A DNA stretch of 64,000 nt from Aquilonibacter sp963703325 (GTDB taxonomy: Bacteria > Vulcanimicrobiota > Vulcanimicrobiia > Vulcanimicrobiales > Vulcanimicrobiaceae), in NCBI GenBank assembly GCA_963703325.1, contig OY969805.1:496001-560000 (forward strand), given 5' to 3'. Position 1 is the stretch's first letter; every line of letters starts with the position of its first letter. Made by a program: the position numbers and the translations under genes. Positions 40,075 to 48,444 of the stretch are shown one piece after another. Under the pieces are notes generated by a model that saw only the letters and a program-made list of their open reading frames with translations, made no database searches and was not told the DNA's origin.

Positions 40075-40740
40075 TTGGGACTGGTCGCGGTGTTCGCGAT
40101 CGCCCGCCTGGCGCTTAGCATGAAGCCTTTCACGGCCGGCGACGAAGAGTCGCCGGCCGTTGCCGCGCTGCGGAGCTACTTCGATATCATCATCGCGGCC
40201 GGTTTGGTCGCCGTACTGCTCATCGTCTTTGTCATCCGCACGTTCTACATCTCGTCGATCTCGATGATTCCCACACTGCAAATCGGCGACATCTTCCTGA
40301 TCGACCAGCTTACCTATCACCTGCGCTCGCCGCGGGACGGCGAGATTGCCGTCTTCACGCCGCCGGTCCCGGGTGGGCCCGAGGAGTTCATCAAGCGAGT
40401 AATTGGCGCTCCCGGCGACACCATTCGGATTTCGGGCGGTACGGTATATCGCAATGGCAAAGCCCTGGCCGAATCGTACGAAAATCAGCCTCCGAAGTAC
40501 GACCTCGTGATCCGGGACTATACGATCTACGTTGACGGAGCGCCGCTGGATCCGGCGCAGGCCGACATTCCCTCGCGGGGAATGTGGCAGTCACCTGACC
40601 GGATTCCCCGTGGATTCTATTTTATGCTCGGCGATAACCGGAATTATTCCGACGACTCACACGTGTGGGGATTCGCACGGCAAGCTGCCTTCAGCGGACG
40701 CGCGTTTTTGATTATCTGGCCTCTATTGAAAGTATTATGA
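40075..40740 (+). CDS. lepB: Signal peptidase I (first of three)
   Basis: 221 residues from TTG 40075, the only standard start in this frame downstream of the rplS stop. The N-terminal membrane segments (1-15 and about 37-55) anchor the catalytic domain. The Ser is in SSISMIPTL, the Lys in FIKRVIGAPGD, and the box FMLGDNRNYSDDSH is conserved. It cleaves signal peptides at the outer face of the membrane. It overlaps the second lepB by ATGA. Confidence 0.9.
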   Translation: MGLVAVFAIARLALSMKPFTAGDEESPAVAALRSYFDIIIAAGLVAVLLIVFVIRTFYISSISMIPTLQIGDIFLIDQLTYHLRSPRDGEIAVFTPPVPGGPEEFIKRVIGAPGDTIRISGGTVYRNGKALAESYENQPPKYDLVIRDYTIYVDGAPLDPAQADIPSRGMWQSPDRIPRGFYFMLGDNRNYSDDSHVWGFARQAAFSGRAFLIIWPLLKVL

Positions 40741-41474
40741 CACCATACGATCTTCTCGGCTTGGTTGCGATCATTCTGGTCTCGCGCATCGCCCTCTCGA
40801 TTCGACCGGTCACCGCAGCGTCGAATGGACGTAGCATCGCCATTGCGCGCGAATATCTCGATCCGTTCATTTATGCCGGTATCGCCGCGTGGCTGCTGAT
40901 CACATTCGTCGCGCGGACGTATTACATTCCGTCGGCATCGATGGTCCCGACGCTGGAAGTACACGACGTGCTCCTCGTCGACAAGTTCGAGTACCGCTTT
41001 CACACGCCGTCGGAAGGCGACATCGTGGTCTTTCCTCCACCGATCCCGACACCCGACGACTTCATCAAGCGCGTAATCGGACTTCCGGGTGAGCGCCTGC
41101 ACATCACCAAGGGTGTGGTCTACATCAACGACGTCGCGTTGAACGAACCGTACATCGCGCAAAAACCCGACTACGATTTAAAGATTGCGAACTACGGTAT
41201 CTGGGTGAACGATGGGTTCGGCTGGCGGGCGCTCGATCCGTCAGAAGCCAACGTGCCGCCCAAATCGCAGTGGACCTCATCGAATACGATCCCGCCGAAC
41301 TGTTTTCTTATGCTCGGCGATAACCGCAACGACTCGGAAGACTCGCACGTGTGGGGCTTCGCGCAGGACGCCGGCACATTTGCGACCGGTCCACGCGCCG
41401 GCGAGCACGCCGGTTTCACCGGTCGCGCGTTCCTAATCTTCTGGCCGCTCAACCAGATGACAATCTTGAAATAA
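40737..41474 (+). CDS. lepB: Signal peptidase I (second of three)
   Basis: 245 residues starting at an ATG that overlaps the stop of the first copy. Ser is in SASMVPTL, Lys in FIKRVIGLPGERL, and LMLGDNRNDSEDSH is intact. A longer loop before the GDNR box and an insertion near AGTFATGPRAGEHAG distinguish it from its neighbour. Divergence from the first copy argues for an old duplication. Confidence 0.92.
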   Translation: MTPYDLLGLVAIILVSRIALSIRPVTAASNGRSIAIAREYLDPFIYAGIAAWLLITFVARTYYIPSASMVPTLEVHDVLLVDKFEYRFHTPSEGDIVVFPPPIPTPDDFIKRVIGLPGERLHITKGVVYINDVALNEPYIAQKPDYDLKIANYGIWVNDGFGWRALDPSEANVPPKSQWTSSNTIPPNCFLMLGDNRNDSEDSHVWGFAQDAGTFATGPRAGEHAGFTGRAFLIFWPLNQMTILK

Positions 41475-41492
41475 TCGCGAATATCGTCTTCC

Positions 41493-42002
41493 GTGGTCCG
41501 GTTCGTGCAACTGCGCTCGCTCGCGAGCCTCATGCTGCAACTTGCGATCCTCGGCGTGCTGATCGCCGCATTTTTCGTCCGCTTCCCGCAAGTTTCGGGG
41601 CCATCGATGGCCCCGCATATTAGTTCCGGCGAGCTCGTGATCATCAACACGCTCGCGTATCGCTTCGCTCCGCCGCGTCGCGGCGACATCGTCGCCTTTC
41701 ACCACGACGGCATCACGCCCGAGACCTACATCAAGCGAGTCATCGGTTTGCCGGGCGAACGCATTCATATCGATCGCGGCGCCGTCTACGTCAACGACAC
41801 ACGCCTGGCTGAGAGTTACGTTCAATATGGCGACGACCGCAGCAGCCCCGAGATCGTCGTTCCTCCCGACAGCGTGTACGTGCTCGGCGACAATCGCGCG
41901 GTCAGCGAGGATTCACGTGCCTTCGGCCCCGTGCCGGACGCCGATTTGATGGGCAAAGCACTTGCAGGCTTATGGCCGCTGGGATCGATCGGCGCACTGT
42001 GA
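41493..42002 (+). CDS. lepB: Signal peptidase I (third of three, short)
   Basis: 169 residues from GTG 41493. One membrane segment (about 13-28), then the catalytic Ser in VSGPSMAPHI, Lys in YIKRVIGLPGERI and the box VLGDNRAVSEDSRAFG. It lacks the inserted loops of the two upstream copies and is close to the minimal Gram-positive SipW/LepB size. It ends by GTGA overlap with rbgA. Confidence 0.88.
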   Translation: MVRFVQLRSLASLMLQLAILGVLIAAFFVRFPQVSGPSMAPHISSGELVIINTLAYRFAPPRRGDIVAFHHDGITPETYIKRVIGLPGERIHIDRGAVYVNDTRLAESYVQYGDDRSSPEIVVPPDSVYVLGDNRAVSEDSRAFGPVPDADLMGKALAGLWPLGSIGAL

Positions 42003-42820
42003 AGGAGCGCCTCGACAACGTCGTTCAGTGGTATCCGGGCCACATGGTGCGCGCCATGCGCCGTATCGCCGACTACCTCAAGCTCATTGACATCGTGATC
42101 GAAGTCATCGATGCGCGCGCAGTGCGCAGCGATGCCAACCCAACGCTCGACCAATTGATCGGCGAACGCGCGCGGATCGTCGCGCTCAGCCGCGATGATC
42201 TCGCCGACCCGGCGACCACCAAACGCTGGATCGAGCGTTTTGCCGAGCGCGGTCGCGAGGCAATCGCGGTCGAGGCACGCGCGCAGCAGAGCGTGTCGCG
42301 GGTCCTCGCGGCGGTGAGCGCGCGAGCAAAAGAGCGCAGCGGGCTCTCGCGCGTGCTGGTCGTGGGCGTCCCCAATTCGGGAAAGTCGTCGATCATTAAC
42401 GGCCTCTTGCGCCGGGGGGCGGCCAAAACGGAAGACCGCGCCGGCGTGACGCGCCAGCTCCAGTGGTTCCGGCTCGCGCCGAACATCGAGCTGATGGACA
42501 CACCGGGCATCCTCGTGCCGAAGATCCCGAGCGCGCAAGCGCAGTGGAAGCTTGCGCTTATCGGCGCCGTGCCTCGCGAGCGCTACGATCCTTACGAGGT
42601 AGCAATCGAGTTCCATCAGTGGCTGACGCAGCGCAGCGGCGGTCGCACCAAGGTTCCCGACCTGGCGGCGTTTGCAGGCGCCCGCGGCTTCGTGCGGCGC
42701 GGCGGTGAGATCGACGAGCACAACGCCGCGCAGGCCTACGTCAAGGCGTTCAACGACGGAGTTTTTGGACGCATCAGTCTCGAAGCTCCAAGTGACGTGT
42801 CTCCCACGTTCGATGCATGA
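41999..42820 (+). CDS. rbgA: Ribosome biogenesis GTPase RbgA (YlqF)
   Basis: 273 residues from GTG 41999 (GTGA overlap). The start block WYPGHMVRAMRRI and the circularly permuted GTPase order are clear: the G4-like motif comes first, then G1 VGVPNSGKSSI and G3 LMDTPG. The usual NKxD of G4 reads SRDD here, an unusual change. The protein supports late assembly of the 50S subunit. The last nine codons lie inside the left arm of a large RNA hairpin. Confidence 0.9.
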   Translation: MKERLDNVVQWYPGHMVRAMRRIADYLKLIDIVIEVIDARAVRSDANPTLDQLIGERARIVALSRDDLADPATTKRWIERFAERGREAIAVEARAQQSVSRVLAAVSARAKERSGLSRVLVVGVPNSGKSSIINGLLRRGAAKTEDRAGVTRQLQWFRLAPNIELMDTPGILVPKIPSAQAQWKLALIGAVPRERYDPYEVAIEFHQWLTQRSGGRTKVPDLAAFAGARGFVRRGGEIDEHNAAQAYVKAFNDGVFGRISLEAPSDVSPTFDA

Positions 42821-42951
42821 AGCCGACCGTTTGGTGGAACGCGATCAAGGAGCGATGAGCGACAAAAGCAGTGCTTTGCGAGCGAAGAGTGACGCCGTGC
42901 GCGACCGCCAAACGGTCGGCTTTATGCATCGGACGTGGGAGACGCGTCACT
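42791..42951 (+). promoter_or_regulatory. 47-bp perfect RNA hairpin between rbgA and rnhB
   Basis: Positions 42791-42837 pair with 42905-42951 with no mismatch: 43 Watson-Crick pairs and 4 G-U pairs. All four are wobble only in the plus-strand RNA. On the minus strand they would be A-C mismatches. The loop is 67 bases and holds an AAGGAG and ATG. The left arm begins exactly at the codon for residue 265 of rbgA and covers its stop. The right arm ends 4 bases before the rnhB ATG. It may be an RNase III site or a translational switch, or a MITE-like insertion. Confidence 0.75.
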
Positions 42952-42959
42952 GCCGATGA
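42855..42959 (+). CDS. Possible small ORF in the hairpin loop, coupled to rnhB
   Basis: 34 codons from ATG 42855 (MSDKSSALRAK and on) to a TGA at 42957-42959 that overlaps the rnhB ATG (ATGA). AAGGAG lies two bases before the ATG, a rather short spacing. It starts in the unpaired loop and reads through the right arm of the hairpin. Translation would open the arm that blocks rnhB initiation. The composition is ordinary, so it may also be chance. Confidence 0.35.
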   Translation: MSDKSSALRAKSDAVRDRQTVGFMHRTWETRHCR

Positions 42960-43699
42960 CGAACAAGCAGCGTAAGCAAAAAAACGCCTACGAACGCGAG
43001 CGCCGGCGTTTACATCGCTTGCACCGTTTCGAATTCGCGGCGCGCGAGCGCGGCTTTCGTTTCATCGGCGGTGTCGATGAGGTTGGTCGCGGTCCGCTTG
43101 CCGGCCCGGTGGTTGCGGCATGCGTCGTCGCCTGCGAGCCGCTGATGCTGCGCGGCCTCAACGATTCTAAGGTGGTGCCGCCGCCACGCCGGCGTGAACT
43201 CGCAGCGCAAATCACCGCCTGCGTCGCGGGCCACGCGATCGGCGTCGCCAGCGTCGCCGAGATCGATCGCCTCAACATCTATTGGGCCAGCGTGTTGGCA
43301 ATGGAGCGTGCGATTGCGGCGCTCCAGTGCTCGCAGCCCGACTTCCTTTACACCGACGCGGTGCGGATACGATCGTACACCGGCCCGCAGGAGCCGCTGA
43401 TCAAGGGCGACGCGCTCTGTGCGGTCATCTCCGCAGCGTCCATCTTGGCCAAGGTGTATCGCGACGAATTGCTCGAGCAGCTCGATCGTGAGGACCCGCG
43501 CTACGGGTTTGCCGAGCACAAGGGCTACGCCACGCCGGCCCACATCGCAGCGCTGCGCGTCCACGGCCCGAGCGTCCACCATCGGGCCGCGTTTGCCCGG
43601 GTGAGGGATGCGCAGCTCGAACTCTTGTTCGGCCAGGACCCCGACGCAGTGGAGGATGGTGACAACTTCGAGCTCGAGTGGGAAGGGGCGATGGGGTGA
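42956..43699 (+). CDS. rnhB: Ribonuclease HII
   Basis: 247 residues. It removes RNA from RNA-DNA hybrids, including single ribonucleotides. The active site starts with VDEVGRGPLAGP (Asp41, Glu42), and LYTDAVRI gives a further Asp. VISAASILAKVYRD and YGFAEHKGYAT are typical. The basic N-terminal extension (KQRKQKNAYERERRRLHRLHR) is longer than in E. coli. The ATG lies at the foot of the hairpin. It overlaps yraN by 44 bases. Confidence 0.94.
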   Translation: MTNKQRKQKNAYERERRRLHRLHRFEFAARERGFRFIGGVDEVGRGPLAGPVVAACVVACEPLMLRGLNDSKVVPPPRRRELAAQITACVAGHAIGVASVAEIDRLNIYWASVLAMERAIAALQCSQPDFLYTDAVRIRSYTGPQEPLIKGDALCAVISAASILAKVYRDELLEQLDREDPRYGFAEHKGYATPAHIAALRVHGPSVHHRAAFARVRDAQLELLFGQDPDAVEDGDNFELEWEGAMG

Positions 43700-44003
43700 G
43701 GAGCTGGCCGCGGCCTTCCTGGTCCGTGCGGGCTACCGGATCGTGGCGCGTAACGTCCGCGTTCCGGGCGGCGAGATCGACCTGATCTGCGTTGAGGGGG
43801 GCGCCCTGGTCTTCGTGGAGGTCAAGCGCCGCGAGGGCCGGCGCTTTGGCTCGGCGCTGAGTGCAGTCGACGGGCGGAAACGCCGAAAACTACGTTTGAT
43901 TGCTTCGGACTACGCCCAGATCGTCGCCCCAACCGCAACGATACGGTTCGATATCGTCACAATAGACGGTAATCGCGTAGCCGTGCATCGAAACGCTTTC
44001 TGA
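43656..44003 (+). CDS. yraN: UPF0102 protein YraN
   Basis: 115 residues. The family pattern is complete: RWGEELAAAFLVRAGYRIVARN, GGEIDLICVE and LVFVEVKRREG, with Glu-x-Lys forming a restriction-endonuclease-like site. The function is not established. ATG 43656 lies inside rnhB, so the two are translationally coupled, as in many genomes where yraN follows rnhB and precedes comM (here 14 kb away). Confidence 0.9.
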   Translation: MVTTSSSSGKGRWGEELAAAFLVRAGYRIVARNVRVPGGEIDLICVEGGALVFVEVKRREGRRFGSALSAVDGRKRRKLRLIASDYAQIVAPTATIRFDIVTIDGNRVAVHRNAF

Positions 44004-44024
44004 CCTCATGGACACGACGGCTTA

Positions 44025-45311
44025 GTGGATTCACTCCAAGGACGGACCCTCGGCGGGCGCTACGAGATCGCCGAGCTACTCGGACGCGGCGGGACCGCCG
44101 ACACCTACCGGGGCCTCGACAAGACGCTGCGTCGAGACGTCGCGGTCAAGGTGTTGGTCGAACGTTCCGACGAGACCAACGCGCGCCTTCTGATGGAAGC
44201 GCGCGCGATGGCGCGATTGAATCATCCACGTATCGTCGCCGTCTACGATGCCGGCGAAGATGCCGGCATTTCGTATATCGTGATGGAACTCGTTCGCGGC
44301 AAGACACTTTCTGCGCTCGAGGGCGGTGAACTCGGCTATAAACAGGCGCTCGGCTACATTTATGAAGTCCTCGAAGCGCTGGAATACGCCAACTCACAAG
44401 GCATCATCCATCGCGACATCAAGCCGTCGAACATCATGACCGTCGAAGAGGGAAAGCACACCAAGCTTACCGACTTTGGGCTCGCGCGGCGGGCCAGCGA
44501 AGTGACGCAAACCACGCGTACGGGACAGATCGTGGGAACGATCTCATATCTCGCGCCCGAGCGCTTCTTGAGTAAGCCTGCCGACGTGCGAAGCGATTTG
44601 TATTCGGTCGGTATCGTCATGTATGAAATCTTTACCGGAACGCTGCCGTTCCGCAACGACCGCGACGATATCGTCGCGACGATGTACTCTCACGTGCACG
44701 ATTTGCCGACGCCGCCGCGCGAGATTAACCGAAACATCCCCGAAGCGCTCGAAATCGTGATTATGCGCGCGATCGAAAAAGACCCCGGTCGCCGTTTTCA
44801 AAACGCGAGCGAGTTCATGGCCGACATCCAGGGGCTGCTCGGGCCCGCGACGCACACGCACACGGCGCCGGTTACCGAAACCAAACCGCTCAAAACATTC
44901 TCGCCGTCATCGGGCGGCACAACAACGGACCCGACGTTGCGTCAAGCGCTCGATCGTGCGCTCGCGAGCTCTCGCAACCGCAGCGACGCGCTCGAAAATG
45001 TTCTCAAAGGCATGATCGCGACGCGACGCCGTGACTACGATGAGGCGCGCGATGCGTACCTCTCGGCGATGCATGAGCTTTCCGCAATCAATAACGAGGT
45101 TGAGTACGCCAAGACGGCACTTAAGTACGCCACCATGGTCCTGCAAAAAGCCACCGACGGTCGCCGCGACCGCAACGAGTTGCGTGACGGCGTGAACCGG
45201 CTCAACGAGGCGCTCCGGATCTTTCACGAGTTCGGATTGCACGAACAATACGCTCACACGGAATACATGATCAACGCTCTTGAACGCACCGCGATCGGGA
45301 TCATTTTCTAA
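44025..45311 (+). CDS. Hanks-type Ser/Thr protein kinase with C-terminal helical region
   Basis: 428 residues from GTG 44025. The G-loop GRGGTADTY, Lys42 in VAVKVL, HRDIKPSN (129-136) and DFGLA (150-154) make an active PknB-like kinase. There is no membrane segment. Residues about 300-428 form helices resembling tetratricopeptide repeats (LKGMIATRRRDYDEARDAYLSAMHELS), a probable protein-binding module. It is followed by an APC permease 9 bases downstream. Confidence 0.88.
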   Translation: MDSLQGRTLGGRYEIAELLGRGGTADTYRGLDKTLRRDVAVKVLVERSDETNARLLMEARAMARLNHPRIVAVYDAGEDAGISYIVMELVRGKTLSALEGGELGYKQALGYIYEVLEALEYANSQGIIHRDIKPSNIMTVEEGKHTKLTDFGLARRASEVTQTTRTGQIVGTISYLAPERFLSKPADVRSDLYSVGIVMYEIFTGTLPFRNDRDDIVATMYSHVHDLPTPPREINRNIPEALEIVIMRAIEKDPGRRFQNASEFMADIQGLLGPATHTHTAPVTETKPLKTFSPSSGGTTTDPTLRQALDRALASSRNRSDALENVLKGMIATRRRDYDEARDAYLSAMHELSAINNEVEYAKTALKYATMVLQKATDGRRDRNELRDGVNRLNEALRIFHEFGLHEQYAHTEYMINALERTAIGIIF

Positions 45312-45320
45312 CATCGTAGG

Positions 45321-46940
45321 ATGAGCAACGTTCGAAAACCGGAACTTCGGCGTTCCGTCACGCCCTGGGGTTCGTTCTCGTGGGGCTACTCCGACGTGGG
45401 CGCCGACATCTTCGTCGGCCTCGGATTGGTGCTGGGCGCGGCTGCCGGCGCATCGAACGTCGCGTTCCTTTTCGCGGGTATTGTCTACGTCTGCATTGGC
45501 CTTGCGTACACTGAGCTTGCCGCGACCTACCCGGTCGCGGGCGGCGGCCAATATTTCGTGTTGCGCGGGCTCGGCGACATTTTCGGCTTTATTGCCGGAT
45601 GGGCCGTGTTGCTGGATTTTACGATCGACATCGCCCTATTCTCGTGGAGCTGCGTCGACTATCTCAGCGAGCTGCTCCCCCAAGTCGGCGCGCCGTTTCA
45701 TCCGTGGTCGCACTTCATCCTGGTGACCGGGCTGATCGTGGGGTTGTGCATTCTCAACATCATCGGCGTGCGCGAATCGACCGCGTTCAACGGGTTCGTG
45801 AGTGCGCTCGACGTCGTCAGCGAAACGGCGATTCTTTCGCTCGGCTTTCTCTTCGCCTTTAGTCCCGATCTGCTCGTGCACACGATGCAGAGCAGTTGGC
45901 CAACCCCGTTCGAGTTCATGAAGGGCATTTCGCTCGCGATCGTTTCTTTCGTGGGGCTCGAGTCAATCTCGCAGGCCGCCGAAGAGACGCAGCGCCCAGC
46001 CTCGATCATCCCGCGAACCTCGACCGCGTTGATCCTTACGATTCTCATCTTTGCGCTCTCGTACGCGAACTTGGCGTTGGGTATGCACACCTGGCATCCG
46101 ATCCCACTCGATGCCCACGGCCATGCGCAAATGCTCTGGCAGTGGCTCGGCAACAACGACAACAACGGCAAGGCCGTGGCCCTAATCGCGCGCCAAGTAC
46201 CGTATTGGGGAGCGATCGCAGCCTTCTACGTGCCGGTGCTCGGAGCGATCTTGTTGTTGATCTCTTCAAACTCGGGCGTCTTCGGCAGTTCGCGCATCGC
46301 CTATGCCATGGCGTCGGGCGGCCTCTTGCCCTCGATCTTCCAACGTATCCACGGACGTTATCGGACGCCGATGATTTCGCTGCTCGTCTTTACCGGTGTC
46401 GCGCTCATCGAGGTGGTCTTTGCCGCGCTGCCGTCGCTCAGCCCAAGCATGGCGGATCTTTATGCCAAGTACTTTCACGGCGAAGGCGGCATCGGCTTCC
46501 TGGGCGACCTCTATGCCTTCGGCGCGGCGACCAGCTACTCGTTCGTATTTATCGCGCTGGTTGCGCTGCGGCTCACCGACCCGTTGAGCCCGCGCAGATT
46601 CAAGATCCCAATCAACGTCCCGATGAGCTTTCGTGGCGAGCGCGTCGAGTTTCCGGTGGTTGCGATCATCGGGTTCATCGGCATCGCCGCAATCCTGGCG
46701 TTTACGTTGATTACGCATCCGATCGGCCGTATCGCCGGACCATCGTGGATCGCGTTCGGCATCATCCTCTACTTTTTCTATCGCAAGCGCAAAGGTTTGC
46801 CGCTGTTCCGTTCGCGCAAGCGCGATTGGCGCAGCGAACAAATCGAGATCCTGCGTCGTGCCGGCGAGCTCGAGCTCATGGACGAGTACGTTGCGAACGT
46901 CCGCGCGAGCGATCAACGCCGCAGCGAGAGCACGGGGTAG
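45321..46940 (+). CDS. APC-superfamily amino acid permease
   Basis: 539 residues with about 12 hydrophobic segments. The N-terminal WGSFSWGYSDVGADIFVGLG and LAATYPVAGGGQYFVLRGLG fit the APC family (amino acid-polyamine-organocation). A long C-terminal cytoplasmic tail (about 485-539) follows the last segment. The substrate is probably an amino acid. It starts 9 bases after the kinase gene and is 4 bases from the next one, so they share a transcript. Confidence 0.88.
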   Translation: MSNVRKPELRRSVTPWGSFSWGYSDVGADIFVGLGLVLGAAAGASNVAFLFAGIVYVCIGLAYTELAATYPVAGGGQYFVLRGLGDIFGFIAGWAVLLDFTIDIALFSWSCVDYLSELLPQVGAPFHPWSHFILVTGLIVGLCILNIIGVRESTAFNGFVSALDVVSETAILSLGFLFAFSPDLLVHTMQSSWPTPFEFMKGISLAIVSFVGLESISQAAEETQRPASIIPRTSTALILTILIFALSYANLALGMHTWHPIPLDAHGHAQMLWQWLGNNDNNGKAVALIARQVPYWGAIAAFYVPVLGAILLLISSNSGVFGSSRIAYAMASGGLLPSIFQRIHGRYRTPMISLLVFTGVALIEVVFAALPSLSPSMADLYAKYFHGEGGIGFLGDLYAFGAATSYSFVFIALVALRLTDPLSPRRFKIPINVPMSFRGERVEFPVVAIIGFIGIAAILAFTLITHPIGRIAGPSWIAFGIILYFFYRKRKGLPLFRSRKRDWRSEQIEILRRAGELELMDEYVANVRASDQRRSESTG

Positions 46941-46944
46941 CGGC

Positions 46945-47124
46945 ATGCGTACGGTTCGCACTGGGCTCGCTATCGCGATGATCGCCGTCGGCGGCTACAT
47001 CCTCACGCGGATGGCGCACTATCCGATCGCCGCGAGTTTTACCGGCATCATTTTAGGTTTGGCCATGATGGCGCTCGGCGTCGTTCGTCTTCGCGCGATG
47101 TACGGCGGAAACCCGCGCTCGTGA
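46945..47124 (+). CDS. Small membrane protein, 59 residues
   Basis: Starts at ATG 46945, four bases after the permease stop. Two hydrophobic segments (about 6-22 and 29-48) and a short basic tail are visible. It overlaps the UspA gene by GTGA. No function can be assigned. Confidence 0.55.
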   Translation: MRTVRTGLAIAMIAVGGYILTRMAHYPIAASFTGIILGLAMMALGVVRLRAMYGGNPRS

Positions 47125-47750
47125 TCTATCAGAATGCGACCGTCCATATTACGCTTGCGGGCGTGCTGATTGCCCTGCTGATCGTACTCGCGATCAGCTC
47201 GACGATCTGGTGGATGTTGCACCCGCCGGCGTCGTTCATTCAAAAACTCGCCAAGGAAGCGGCCACGGAGCTCGAGCGGATGGTCGGCTCGATCATCGTC
47301 GTGTTCTCTGCAGACATTCTTTCGACACACATGATGGCCTTGGCGGCCAAGCTTGCGCGCGGCGAACGCTCCGAACTGCTCGCGATCTACGTGATCGAAG
47401 TGCCGTACTCGCTGCCGCCCGACGCGGAGATGCCCCTCGAGGAGCGCGGAGCGCTCGATGCGCTCGGCGCCGCCGAATCGATTGCGACTGCCAGCGGCGT
47501 TTCTCTTCGCACGGAAATCATCAAGGCACGGTTGACGAAACAAGCGGTACTCGACCTAGCCAAGCGCGAAAGAGCGAATCTGATCATTCTGGGCTCATTC
47601 CGCGAAGGCAAATACACCGGCGCCCCGCTCGGCCGAACGATTGAAGAGATCGCGGCCGACGCCAAGTGCGACGTACTCATCGGTGTAGAAGGCAAACACG
47701 GCACGCTGCTCTACGAAGAACCTGGCCAAACCGGCACGTCCAACTCTTAA
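47121..47750 (+). CDS. Membrane-anchored universal stress protein (UspA family)
   Basis: 209 residues from GTG 47121. One membrane segment (about 12-32) is followed by a UspA domain: SIIVVFSADILSTHMMALAAKLA, then RANLIILGSFREGKYTGAPLGRTIEEI, where GS-x8-G resembles the nucleotide-binding motif, and CDVLIGV at the end. It belongs to the kinase-permease run. Its role may be stress signalling or regulation of the permease, an inference from proximity. Confidence 0.82.
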   Translation: MIYQNATVHITLAGVLIALLIVLAISSTIWWMLHPPASFIQKLAKEAATELERMVGSIIVVFSADILSTHMMALAAKLARGERSELLAIYVIEVPYSLPPDAEMPLEERGALDALGAAESIATASGVSLRTEIIKARLTKQAVLDLAKRERANLIILGSFREGKYTGAPLGRTIEEIAADAKCDVLIGVEGKHGTLLYEEPGQTGTSNS

Positions 47751-47761
47751 TCGGAGGATTC

Positions 47762-48430
47762 ATGCTCAAGCGGTATCTCGCACTCGCCCTGGCCTCGGCC
47801 GCGTTTTTCACGCTAGCTGCGCCGCACGCGGTTCGCGCCGCGCAGACCGCGCCCGCCATCGAAGCGTTCAACGCTTCGTTCGCGCAGGTGACCTCATGCA
47901 CGTTCAAGCTCCATTCGCACGAGACCAAAGGTACGGACGTGCAGGATCGCGTCTACGAGTACTCCTTCTTGAAACCGCACTTCGCCAAGACCCTGATCGA
48001 TTCGGGTGCCAACAACGGTTCGGGCGGCGTGTGGAACGGCGGCGATCAAGTCAGCGGCCACCAAGGCGGTCTTCTCTCGCGCTTTCATTTGAAGGTCGAT
48101 CTTCACGACAGCCGCGCGACATCGCTGCGCGGATACACCATCCCCGATGGACTGCCGCAAAACATCGTCGCCACCTACGCCAATGTCAAAGGCGAACTTA
48201 CGCAAGCGCCGGGCGGCAAAATCGGCGGCGTCGAGACCGATCTGCTCGACCTCAGGGTCGCCGATCCTGCGGGTAACGGCGGCGTGACCGAACAGAAAAT
48301 CTGGCTCTCACAAGCGTCGCACTGGCCGCTGCGCCAGATTCTCTACGCCGGGACGACCGTGGTGCTCGATCAGTCGTTCACCGACTACAACTTAAACGCC
48401 GGGCTTACACAAAACGATTTCCCATTCTGA
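47762..48430 (+). CDS. LolA-like periplasmic protein (DUF1571-type)
   Basis: 222 residues. A signal peptide ends near ARAAQTAPA. The rest is beta-rich with FNASFAQVTSCTFKLHSHE and WPLRQILYAGTTVVLDQSFTDYNLN at the end, like the LolA or outer-membrane lipoprotein sorting folds. GGAGG lies seven bases before the ATG. Eleven bases later the next gene begins. The exact family is uncertain. Confidence 0.65.
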   Translation: MLKRYLALALASAAFFTLAAPHAVRAAQTAPAIEAFNASFAQVTSCTFKLHSHETKGTDVQDRVYEYSFLKPHFAKTLIDSGANNGSGGVWNGGDQVSGHQGGLLSRFHLKVDLHDSRATSLRGYTIPDGLPQNIVATYANVKGELTQAPGGKIGGVETDLLDLRVADPAGNGGVTEQKIWLSQASHWPLRQILYAGTTVVLDQSFTDYNLNAGLTQNDFPF

Positions 48431-48444
48431 CGCTCAAGCCTGGA

